Shown here: positions 1 to 7,389 of the stretch, piece after piece
Layout of the letters: each line of letters opens with the position of its first letter
Position numbering within the stretch: the stretch's first letter is position 1
Source: Legionellales bacterium
Lineage (GTDB): Bacteria; Pseudomonadota; Gammaproteobacteria; PIVX01
DNA length: 20,551 nt
Assembly: GCA_013215905.1 (NCBI GenBank)
Contig: JABSQI010000006.1
Coordinates: 1-20,551, forward strand
Direction of reading: 5' to 3'
Translations under genes and position numbers: made by a program
The notes under the pieces: model-generated
What the model was told of the DNA's origin: nothing
Databases searched by the model: none
The model's input: the letters and a program-made list of their open reading frames with translations, nothing else

Positions 1-60
1 CAAGTGGTTGTAGCTTGGCGTACCTAGTTGTAGCGTTTCATAACGTGTTGATATGGAAAA
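1..60. repeat. Short direct repeats with 20-nt period
   Basis: GTTGTAGC occurs at 7-14 and again at 27-34, and a weaker GTTGATA copy begins at 47, giving a 20-nt spacing three times in a row. The flanks of each unit are not conserved. It lies in the same GC-richer segment as the 17-bp tandem and may belong to the same element end. The first unit is cut by the window start. Confidence 0.45.
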
Positions 61-77
61 CAACACAAAACGCAAGC

Positions 78-111
78 GGGGGCTATTATGTCTTGGGGGT
101 GATTATGTCTT
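78..111. repeat. Two tandem 17-bp direct repeats
   Basis: Unit 1 (78-94) reads GGGGGCTATTATGTCTT and unit 2 (95-111) reads GGGGGTGATTATGTCTT. They match at 15 of 17 positions and differ only at positions 6-7. A partial third echo (ATGTCTGG) follows at about 121. Such near-terminal repeats can be transposase binding sites; that role is inferred. Confidence 0.75.
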
Positions 112-179
112 GGATCCCAAATGTCTGGTTCAGGGCGACAAGCGACCGATAATTATCGCACATGGGATATTTTGATTAA

Positions 180-662
180 TTACCAAGCAATTACATACCT
201 TTTGTATTTTCTAATTTTAGTGAAATCTCCTGCAGCTTTCGAAGATATTATAAACGGGATAAAACATTGATTACTTCTAGTTGGTGTACGACTAATTAAC
301 TCAGTTATAGGCGGTCCATTCCTTCTATTTCTCTTAATCCCATACCTTTCTCCACTAACATAGATATAAGGAGCATCCCATTTGCTCTGAATTTTTCTAC
401 CTTCTGGAGTTTGAATTATCAGATGTGGCTCTTCGTCCTTAGAAAAAACTAATTTGTATTCTGGGAAAGCTAGTTTTAAAATTCTTTGCATCAATAAAGG
501 ATCTGAATCTCCTTCCTCTGCGATTATTAATGTATCAGTAGGAATTTTATAATTATATTTTTTAAATATTATTATTCTGTAATATGAAATATACCAGACT
601 GCCACGATAATTAGTACTAAAGCTATAGCGAATACTATTTTTGTTTTTCTAAGTTTTAACAT
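180..662 (-). pseudogene. Truncated membrane-anchored glycosyltransferase family 10-like protein (N-terminal fragment)
   Basis: The 160-residue product has a basic N-terminus, one hydrophobic anchor at about residues 9-28, and then a soluble part. The pattern PHLIIQTPEG followed by APYIYVSGE and FIPFIISS resembles the N-terminal half of family-10 (fucosyltransferase-like) glycosyltransferases, where a PYI..SGE strand and an IPF segment precede the nucleotide-sugar-binding half. That second half is absent: the frame stops 18 nt from the suspected insertion-element end, right after KRYVIAW, where the family would continue. The gene starts 12 nt after speA and has AAAGG overlapping the speA stop, so it was probably co-transcribed. 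Family assignment is from remembered patterns only. An intact small membrane protein of unknown function is the alternative. Confidence 0.45.
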
Positions 663-674
663 AATATATAACCT

Positions 675-2540
675 TTAATCTACCAAATATGTATATCCAT
701 CTACAGAATTTACAAAGAATTGTTTATATAATTCTTGCTTTTTATTATCAGATATAATGCTTTCAATCTGAGTATAAATTTCGTTCAATAACTCTGACTT
801 GTCGTATCGAACCTCGGTTAATACATCTGCAATAGTATCACCTTTAGCTCCAGGTTGAATACAAATTTTGCCATCTAAATTAACAACTACTATTTCATTA
901 GTTTTGCCAAATAGATTATGGTTATCTCCTAGTATATCCTGATAAGCACCAACAAGAAAAATACCTAATATTGAATTTTTTCCAACATTACTCGGCAAAG
1001 CTACACTTCTTTCAACACTTTGTCCATTAATATAATAATTAAATGTCCCATCAGAATCACAAGTGATATCTGCCAAAATAAATTTTGCCTTTGGCGTCTC
1101 ATTCAATCCTTGTATTGGAATAATAGGAAATATTTGATCAATGGCCCAAACATCTGGGATAGATCTAAATATTGAGAAATTGCCATATAACTTATTTGAT
1201 AAACTGTTAACTAAAACATCATATATACCTCTATGTGCCTGTAAGCTAGGATCAAGCTTTGACAATATTTCTGTAGTAATATTTAATACCAATGAGTCAG
1301 CAAATGATTTTTCTTGTAAACTTAATATCCCCATATTAAATAAATGATTTACTTCTTCTTGCCAATAAATAGTATCGTGATATGCTTCAACCAATGATTT
1401 TTTAGAAATATCACGCAATATCTCTTCTAACTCTAATATTGAAATATGCTTATTCTCTATTTTATAACTAATATCTGTCTTGGGGATATATTCCTCGGTA
1501 TCGATAACTTCACATAGCAGTACTGAATGATGGGCTGTCATTGAACGGCCAGCTTCTGTTACAATATCAGGCATAGTTATCTCATGCTGAAGACAACATT
1601 CTTTTAATGTATGAACAATATGATAAGCATATTCATATAATCCATAGTTTTTCGAGTTTAAACTTCTGGATTTTGTTCCTTCATAATCAACTGCCAAGCC
1701 ACCACCAACATTAATTAAATTAAGATTAACATTTAGCTTCTTAAGACTAACATATATTCGCCCGCCTTCTTGAAGTCCCTGATAAATATTACGAATATTG
1801 GACAATTGGGTTCCCATATGAAAGTGCAACATTTGTAAACTGTTTAGCAGTTCAAATTCTTTTAGCAGATTTATAGCATCAAGTATTTGGGAGGAAGAAA
1901 GACCGAATTTTGCTCTTTCACCACTATAGTTTTGTCCTTTAGCACAATCTATCGTCGATAATCTCGCTCTGATCCCAAGATTTGGGATTATTTTCATTTC
2001 TTTATATAGCTTTAAAACAAGACTAAGCTCAGAAAGTTTTTCTATAACTATAAAAATCTTGTGCCCCAACGCAGTGCCTATTAATGCCATTTTGATATAT
2101 TCTTCATCTTTATATCCATTGCAAATTAAAATCGCCTTTCCTGGCCTAGCAATACTTAAGATAGCTAGAAATTCTGCTTTACTACCAGATTCCAAGCCTA
2201 TATTTCCATTAGAATTAAATAATGTTTTCACAACGTTTTTTTTCTGATTGACTTTAATTGGATAGACTGGAATATAGCTTCCTTCATAATTAGTATTCTG
2301 AATAGCTTTATCAAAGGATGATATTAATTGATTTACTCTATTTCTTAAGATATCCGGAAATTGTACAAGACATGGCAATTGTATTTTTAATTTTTTTGCC
2401 ATAGAAACTATATCTACCAAAGATAAGCTTTTGTCTTCAGTGATATTAACCAATAAATCACCATTTGAATCAATATCAAAAAAACCATCGCCCCATTCAT
2501 CAATATTGAAGTGCTTTTTTATATCTTGTACAATTGCCAT
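675..2540 (-). CDS. speA: Biosynthetic arginine decarboxylase (PLP-dependent, fold III)
   Basis: Converts arginine to agmatine and CO2, the first step of the arginine route to putrescine and spermidine. The 621-residue product is slightly shorter than the E. coli enzyme (658) mainly at the N-terminus. Visible motifs: YPIKVNQ with the PLP-binding Lys96 (E. coli Lys127); GLESGSKAE at 114-122; HFHMGTQ at 239-245; the phosphate-binding VGGGLAVDYEG at 278-288; EAGR at 329-332; and ADITCDSDGT at 490-499 with the catalytic Cys494. The C-terminus DGYTYLVD matches the family ending. It is divergent from speE across a 46-nt gap and is followed 12 nt later by the truncated glycosyltransferase-like gene. 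The start ATG has only a weak Shine-Dalgarno (GAATGAAATAAA-ATG). No agmatinase or agmatine deiminase gene is in the window. Confidence 0.96.
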   Translation of the reverse strand: MAIVQDIKKHFNIDEWGDGFFDIDSNGDLLVNITEDKSLSLVDIVSMAKKLKIQLPCLVQFPDILRNRVNQLISSFDKAIQNTNYEGSYIPVYPIKVNQKKNVVKTLFNSNGNIGLESGSKAEFLAILSIARPGKAILICNGYKDEEYIKMALIGTALGHKIFIVIEKLSELSLVLKLYKEMKIIPNLGIRARLSTIDCAKGQNYSGERAKFGLSSSQILDAINLLKEFELLNSLQMLHFHMGTQLSNIRNIYQGLQEGGRIYVSLKKLNVNLNLINVGGGLAVDYEGTKSRSLNSKNYGLYEYAYHIVHTLKECCLQHEITMPDIVTEAGRSMTAHHSVLLCEVIDTEEYIPKTDISYKIENKHISILELEEILRDISKKSLVEAYHDTIYWQEEVNHLFNMGILSLQEKSFADSLVLNITTEILSKLDPSLQAHRGIYDVLVNSLSNKLYGNFSIFRSIPDVWAIDQIFPIIPIQGLNETPKAKFILADITCDSDGTFNYYINGQSVERSVALPSNVGKNSILGIFLVGAYQDILGDNHNLFGKTNEIVVVNLDGKICIQPGAKGDTIADVLTEVRYDKSELLNEIYTQIESIISDNKKQELYKQFFVNSVDGYTYLVD

Positions 2541-2586
2541 TTTATTTCATTCAATTAATTTATTAACCAATTGTATGAGGAATCCA

Positions 2587-3426
2587 ATGAACATTGCAAC
2601 AAAAGATTGGTTTACTGAAGAGTGTGTTGAAGCAGGAAGCGCCTTCTCAGTGAAAGTATCAAAAAAATTACACTCCGAAACAACAGATTTTCAAACAATT
2701 GATATTTATGAAACCGAAAAATTTGGCAATATGATGGTTATAGATGGCTTTATTATGCTAACTTCTAGAGATAACTTTATATATCATGAAATGATGGCAC
2801 ACAGTTGTTTATTTTCGCACCATGATCCAAAAAATATTTTAATAGTAGGTGGAGGGGATTGTGGAACTTTACAACAAGTTTTAAAGCACCCAATTAACTC
2901 TGTAACTCAGGTTGAAATCGATATTAGAGTAACTGAACTGTCAAAAAAATATTTCCCAGAATTATGTAATAATAATACTGATAGCAGGGCAAATTTAATA
3001 TTTGAAGATGCTATTAGTTGGATAAAAAATGCTAGTCCATCTTCCATAGATGCAATAATTATAGATTCCACAGACCCTATAGGTCCTGGAGAAGGATTAT
3101 TTACAGAAGATTTTTATAAAAATTGTCACAATGCTCTTACTAGTAAAGGAGTAATCATTCATCAAAGCGAGTCACCATTTTTTCAAAAAGAATTGCTATC
3201 AAGTATTAGGAAAAAAATGAAGAATAGTAATTTTAAGAATGTAGAAACTATTTTTTTCCCAATGCCAACATACCCTTCTGGATGGTGGAGTGCAACTCTT
3301 GCTAGTAACAATACTCTATCAGAGCCAAGGGTAATTCCCAAAGATATGTTAGAAACTTTAAAATATTATTCTCAAGATATTCATAAAAATTCTCTAGGAC
3401 TTCCTCAATTTTTATCGTCTATATGA
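2587..3426 (+). CDS. speE: Spermidine synthase (polyamine aminopropyltransferase)
   Basis: Transfers the aminopropyl group of decarboxylated S-adenosylmethionine to putrescine. The start at 2587 is chosen because GAGGA at 2577-2581 lies 5 nt before it and because it gives 279 residues, close to E. coli SpeE (288). An upstream in-frame ATG at 2575 and a longer frame reaching back into speA are less likely. Motifs: YHEMMAH at 66-72; IVGGGDCGTL at 86-94, the nucleotide-binding loop, with Cys92 where many homologs have Gly; VEID at 109-112, which binds the ribose; IIDSTDPIGPGEGLF at 158-172 with catalytic Asp160; and PTYPSGWWS at 227-235. Divergent from speA, its partner pathway gene. The SAM decarboxylase it needs is not in the window. 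Confidence 0.94.
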   Translation: MNIATKDWFTEECVEAGSAFSVKVSKKLHSETTDFQTIDIYETEKFGNMMVIDGFIMLTSRDNFIYHEMMAHSCLFSHHDPKNILIVGGGDCGTLQQVLKHPINSVTQVEIDIRVTELSKKYFPELCNNNTDSRANLIFEDAISWIKNASPSSIDAIIIDSTDPIGPGEGLFTEDFYKNCHNALTSKGVIIHQSESPFFQKELLSSIRKKMKNSNFKNVETIFFPMPTYPSGWWSATLASNNTLSEPRVIPKDMLETLKYYSQDIHKNSLGLPQFLSSI

Positions 3427-3570
3427 TCACTGGTTTTATGCTGAAAAATATAATTTCTTTGTATCAAAAGGTGATTGTAAGTTTTTAAGGTATTTAATAA
3501 AACACAATCTGCTACCGATATTTTTAGCAATGAATATACTAAAATAAAATTATCTCTCTATATTAAAAAA

Positions 3571-4257
3571 TCACTCTATCTTTAGAGTATGCTTATTATC
3601 TCTATCACTCATAGTCAATGAAAATTTCTTTTTCCCTCTTAATAGAATATGTTCTCTATGTAAATATGGAACAATGTTATGTTTTATGATATCTGAAGTT
3701 ACACTTTGTGTTTTTACCGCCATGCCCAAATCAAATTCTCTACAGTAACCTGTTACAATCACACATAATGTTTCTGCAGCTTTAACATCTAGACTATTTT
3801 GTGAATCAACATTAATCATTTCTTCAATCCCACCTGTATTTAGATTATGCGAACCTATGTTTATCTCAGTCATTATTTGCCGTATTGTTTTAGTACTATT
3901 TTCAGTTTTCATTATTATCCTATCTATAATCACACTATCTATAACAGCATGTTCACGAAAAAACTTTGACATTTCTTGTGTACTTCCATGTTGCATAGCC
4001 TGTTCGATAATTTTATATATATCAAAAACCTCAGAAGGATTCGTTTCATCCTCCAAAGCATATCCCATGCCAGATCCAAAAAAAACATTCATTTGATTTT
4101 CGAATTTTTGCCGTAAATCTTTAGAAGGATTACCGATATATTCGAATTTTATATATACAGCTCGAATAAAGGCACTGAATTTAGTATCGTTACTTATTTG
4201 CATACTCCATGCATAATTTCCTAGCAAAACTAAAATAATTAATACCAGTCTTTTCAT
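3571..4257 (-). CDS. Exported protein of unknown function (228 aa)
   Basis: I do not recognise this family. The protein has a typical Sec signal peptide (MKRLVLIILVLLGNYAWS, cleavage likely after AWS) and a soluble mature part of about 210 residues rich in Lys, Asn and Ile. Two cysteines at about residues 163 and 170 (LCVIVTGYC) could form a periplasmic disulfide. The ATG at 4257 is chosen over one 9 nt upstream because AGGA sits 8 nt before it but runs directly into the upstream ATG, and because it removes three residues ahead of the signal. It stands alone between speE (convergent) and the aldehyde dehydrogenase, with a candidate -10 at 4294-4299 and a candidate terminator over its stop. 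Function unknown. Confidence 0.75.
   Translation of the reverse strand: MKRLVLIILVLLGNYAWSMQISNDTKFSAFIRAVYIKFEYIGNPSKDLRQKFENQMNVFFGSGMGYALEDETNPSEVFDIYKIIEQAMQHGSTQEMSKFFREHAVIDSVIIDRIIMKTENSTKTIRQIMTEINIGSHNLNTGGIEEMINVDSQNSLDVKAAETLCVIVTGYCREFDLGMAVKTQSVTSDIIKHNIVPYLHREHILLRGKKKFSLTMSDRDNKHTLKIE
3573..3588 (-). terminator. Candidate intrinsic terminator overlapping the stop of the 3571-4257 gene
   Basis: Read on the minus strand, ACTCTA and TAGAGT pair around a 4-nt loop and are followed by GATTTTTTAA, a six-T run. The right arm includes the end of the coding sequence and part of the TGA stop. The stem is short and AT-rich, so it is plausible but weak. Confidence 0.4.
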
Positions 4258-4293
4258 ATTACTCATCCTAAAAATTAACAGTCTACAACACCC

Positions 4294-4299
4294 ATTATA
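4294..4299 (-). promoter_or_regulatory. Candidate -10 box for the 3571-4257 gene
   Basis: On the minus strand TATAAT is a perfect sigma70 -10 hexamer, ending 36 nt upstream of the chosen ATG. No convincing -35 is found at 16-18 nt, and the region is AT-rich, so chance occurrence is possible. Confidence 0.35.
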
Positions 4300-4549
4300 C
4301 TAAGTCAGTAACATAATAATTTATATTATTTTTTGTGTCTATCCATCTATCAAATTTATTTTTGCAAGTATTATGTAAGCTATCACCTATAAACTGCTTG
4401 TCCTACTACCTTCGTTTAGTAATTTTATTCCAGAAAAAATACGTAAATTAAATGATTGTAACACCAATTCATTTATTCTAGACTCAGCTTATGCAAATTC
4501 GGCTTTTACTTTAATTAAATTATAAATATTAGTCTTTTATATACTGCTA

Positions 4550-5935
4550 CTAAATTATCTCGGAATGCCAGATAGCTAATTTTTCATAAGTCAAATCCCG
4601 CATGATATATGGAATTCCTCCAATACCAATACCTGATTCATTCTGCCCACCAAAAGGCATCCAATCAACTCTAAACGCTGTTTGCTCATTTACTAATACT
4701 GTATTAGATTTTAAATAGTGAATGCCTTTCCAAGCAGTATCCAGATTTTTAGTAAATATTGCAGCTTGAAATTGATATGGTAAATTATTAGCAATTGAAA
4801 TAGCATTATCTATCTCTTGATAACTATATAAACATACAACTGGCCCAAATATTTCTCTCTGTGATACAAATGAATCTATCGATGGATTTAAAATAAGTGT
4901 CGGCTCAAAACAAGTATCTTTGATAATACTTCCCCCTACTAATATTTTCCCTCCATTATATTCTGCTTCTTGTACATTTTCGTAAATACGTTTTAATGCA
5001 GTGTTCGAAATAATTGGCCCTATGGTTGTTGTTTCTAATAATGGATCGCCTACGATTAAATTATCAATCTCTTCTAGCATAAGCTTAGTAAATTTTTTAA
5101 TTATTTTTTGATGGACAAAAATTCTCTGCACAGAAACACAAACTTGGCCAGCATGATAATAACCTCCTCTGACAATACCAGGAATTGCGCTATTCAGATC
5201 GGCATCAGGCTCAACTATTACTGGAGCAACTCCACCATGTTCTAAAGTACATTTTGTGCCTGGGGCTAATTTACTTCTTAGATACCATCCAACTTTTGGT
5301 GAACCAATAAAAGAAAAATAACTTATCCTATGATCTGAAACGAGCTTCTCTGCTGTTATGTTATTACAGATAATCACTTGGCACCACTTTTTTGGTAAAC
5401 CTGCTTCATATAATATATTAACTAAGTTTATACAGGATAATGGAGTTAGACTCGATGGTTTAATAATTACTGGACATCCTACTGCAACTGCAGTAATCAC
5501 TTGGTGAATTATCAAATTTACTGGATGATTAAAAGCACTTATGGCATATACAACTCCAATAGGTTCATTATAAGTAAAAGCTCTTTTATGCAAGGAAGAC
5601 TCATTTAATCGCATTGGGATCTCTTGACCAGTTAAATGTCTTATATATTCTTTTGCAATTTGAATACTATCTAGAGCACGAGCAACTTCGATTCTAGAAT
5701 CAACCAAGGGCTTACCACCTTCCTCAGAAGCAAGTAAAGCCAGTTCTATTTTTCTAAGCTGAACAAGCTTGAAAAAATTTTCTAGAATTGACATTCTTAT
5801 ATTTGGAGGTAACCAGTTCTCCCTATCTTGAAAAGCATCATAGGCTGTTTGGATAATACTCTCAACTGAGTTACTATCAGTAAGAGATATATTTCGAATT
5901 AAATGATTATCATATGGTGAATTGATACTTAACAT
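4550..5935 (-). CDS. NAD(P)-dependent aldehyde dehydrogenase, substrate unknown
   Basis: Oxidises an aldehyde to the carboxylate in the cytoplasm. The 461-residue protein has the full family set: SAFNHP with the oxyanion-hole Asn136, VIIKPSS with cofactor-contacting Lys159, the Rossmann turn GSPKVG at 211-216, LEHGG with general-base Glu232, AGQVCVSVQR with catalytic Cys266, and REIFGPV with Glu361. LEHGG (rather than LELGG) together with GGYYHAGQVCVS marks a subgroup that includes several broad or unassigned dehydrogenases, so I do not name the substrate. It is last in the minus-strand run, 10 nt after the trkH stop. A role in oxidising aminoaldehydes from polyamine breakdown would fit the nearby speA/speE but is only a guess. 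The Shine-Dalgarno is weak. Confidence 0.9.
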   Translation of the reverse strand: MLSINSPYDNHLIRNISLTDSNSVESIIQTAYDAFQDRENWLPPNIRMSILENFFKLVQLRKIELALLASEEGGKPLVDSRIEVARALDSIQIAKEYIRHLTGQEIPMRLNESSLHKRAFTYNEPIGVVYAISAFNHPVNLIIHQVITAVAVGCPVIIKPSSLTPLSCINLVNILYEAGLPKKWCQVIICNNITAEKLVSDHRISYFSFIGSPKVGWYLRSKLAPGTKCTLEHGGVAPVIVEPDADLNSAIPGIVRGGYYHAGQVCVSVQRIFVHQKIIKKFTKLMLEEIDNLIVGDPLLETTTIGPIISNTALKRIYENVQEAEYNGGKILVGGSIIKDTCFEPTLILNPSIDSFVSQREIFGPVVCLYSYQEIDNAISIANNLPYQFQAAIFTKNLDTAWKGIHYLKSNTVLVNEQTAFRVDWMPFGGQNESGIGIGGIPYIMRDLTYEKLAIWHSEII

Positions 5936-5945
5936 AATTATATTT

Positions 5946-7388
5946 TTAGTTCTTCCAAAACATGGGAGTAAACAGAATCAATAATGTAAATATTTCTAAT
6001 CTTCCAGCTATCATTGCAAGCATCATAAAATACTTACTAAACTCAGAGAGGTTATGATAATTAAGGGAAACATCTCCAATTCCAGCTCCTGCATTTGCCA
6101 TTGATGCAACTGCTGCGCCAAAAGCAGTTACCAAATTAATACCTTGTGACATTAATACTATTAATAATATAGTAAAAAAACCAATAAATGCTGCAACATA
6201 CCCCCAAATAGCTTGAACAACATAGTAAGGCAAAACATTTTCGCCAATTTTTATCCTAACAACTGCATTGGGATGTAACAATCTGTGCAATTCTCTTTGC
6301 ACCTGTTTCCGTAATAACATTAACCTTATTGTTTTCAATCCTCCACAAGTAGAGCCAGAACACCCACCGACAATAGCTCCTAACATAATAACTATTGGAA
6401 TAAATACTGGCCAATTAGCAAATGGTTCAGAGACTAATCCTGTTGTAGTTGCTAAAGAAATTACTGCAAACATCTTTTTTATAAAAGGTACACTATCCAC
6501 ACTATATTTTTCAATAGCCCATGTAACTATTAGAATAAAAACTAATAGCCACAATATATATTGTTGAAATTCATGATCTTGCCAATAGCACTTAAATGAT
6601 TTTTGAGTAATAGCTAAAAAATGTAATCCATAATTTGTTGCACTTAATATCATAAAAATTATAGCTATGTATTCAATCCATGGATTATTATAATAGCCAA
6701 AGCTATTTGTATGCATAGAAAATCCCCCCGTAGCAACTGTAGAAAAACCTTCTCCAATTGCATCTAATAGACTCATTCCTGCAAATTTATATAAAATAAT
6801 ACAAATAACATTCATTCCTAAATATATAAACCAAAAAGATTTAGCAGTCTCAGTAATTCTAGGGGTTAGTTTATTCTCTTTAATTGGCCCAGGCATTTCT
6901 GCTCTATACAGCTGCATTCCACCAACACCTAATATTGGTAATATAGCAACAGCTAAAACTATTATCCCCATACCTCCAAGGAAATGCAGCTGCTGACGAT
7001 AAAATTTAATAGGCGCAGATAAAGCATCTACATTTTCTAGAATACTAGCGCCTGTAGTTGTCAATCCAGATACAGCTTCAAATAAACCATCAACTAATGG
7101 TAGGTTACCTCCATCTCCTAAGCAAAAAGGAATGGCTGCAAAACTACATGAAACTACCCAAAATAAAACAACTATCACAAATCCTTCATGGACTTTGATT
7201 TCAGTATATTTATTCCTGAAAATCATCCACAAGAATAATCCAACACTAAAAGTTAATCCAAAAGAATAATAAAACGGCCTTGATTCCTCAGCTAAAAATA
7301 TCATCCCAACTAATAATGGTGATAACATACTAAAACTAAAAACTATTAAAAACAATCCTAATAACCGCAGTATTGTAGGAAAACACAT
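5946..7388 (-). CDS. trkH: Trk potassium uptake channel subunit TrkH
   Basis: Inner-membrane K+-translocating subunit that works with the TrkA ring. The 480 residues match the usual length (E. coli 483). The four-repeat K+-channel architecture shows in four selectivity-filter segments: SGLTTTGAS (Gly113), STVATGGFS (Gly221), SLATTTGLV (Gly317) and SMANAGAGIG (Gly434). The conserved GGCSGSTCGGLKT loop at 341-353 and MIAGRLEIFT near the C-terminus (459-468) are also present. Many hydrophobic segments span the protein. Its ATG lies one nucleotide after the trkA stop (TAA-A-ATG), so the pair is translationally coupled. The aldehyde dehydrogenase follows after 10 nt. Confidence 0.96.
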   Translation of the reverse strand: MCFPTILRLLGLFLIVFSFSMLSPLLVGMIFLAEESRPFYYSFGLTFSVGLFLWMIFRNKYTEIKVHEGFVIVVLFWVVSCSFAAIPFCLGDGGNLPLVDGLFEAVSGLTTTGASILENVDALSAPIKFYRQQLHFLGGMGIIVLAVAILPILGVGGMQLYRAEMPGPIKENKLTPRITETAKSFWFIYLGMNVICIILYKFAGMSLLDAIGEGFSTVATGGFSMHTNSFGYYNNPWIEYIAIIFMILSATNYGLHFLAITQKSFKCYWQDHEFQQYILWLLVFILIVTWAIEKYSVDSVPFIKKMFAVISLATTTGLVSEPFANWPVFIPIVIMLGAIVGGCSGSTCGGLKTIRLMLLRKQVQRELHRLLHPNAVVRIKIGENVLPYYVVQAIWGYVAAFIGFFTILLIVLMSQGINLVTAFGAAVASMANAGAGIGDVSLNYHNLSEFSKYFMMLAMIAGRLEIFTLLILFTPMFWKN

Positions 7389-7389
7389 T

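Larger units (their letters stand above)
1..162. mobile_element. Probable terminal region of an insertion element (edge, no transposase visible)
   Basis: This stretch is clearly richer in G and C than the rest of the window, is closed by stops in all frames for any useful length, and carries two sets of short direct repeats (20-nt spaced GTTG units in 1-60 and a 17-bp tandem repeat at 78-111). On the minus strand the putative outer end would begin TGTGCGATAATTATCGG near 162, after which the composition returns to the local AT-rich style and a truncated gene begins. Repeats inside the ends, TG/CA tips and a neighbouring broken gene fit the terminal non-coding part of an IS. The IS21 family is one family with multiple near-terminal repeats, but no transposase lies in the window, so the family and exact boundary are inference. 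Confidence 0.4.

Noticed and set aside
78..111. Tandem 17-bp repeats considered as a CRISPR array
   Set aside because: Only two directly abutting copies, no spacers and no cas genes.
53..175. Plus-strand 40-codon frame starting ATGGAAAACAAC in the left edge
   Set aside because: It spans the tandem repeats and the suspected element boundary, with no ribosome-binding site; better explained as non-coding end sequence.
2431..2586. Upstream extension of the speE frame into speA
   Set aside because: The extra residues lie antisense to speA, lack family similarity and ignore the GAGGA located 5 nt before the 2587 ATG.
3427..3570. Imperfect inverted repeat ATCACT...GGTGAT after speE considered as a terminator
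   Set aside because: The long loop, bulge and lack of an immediate T run make it weak.
6268..6567. Plus-strand open frame inside trkH
   Set aside because: Antisense shadow of a clear TrkH coding sequence with no family signal.
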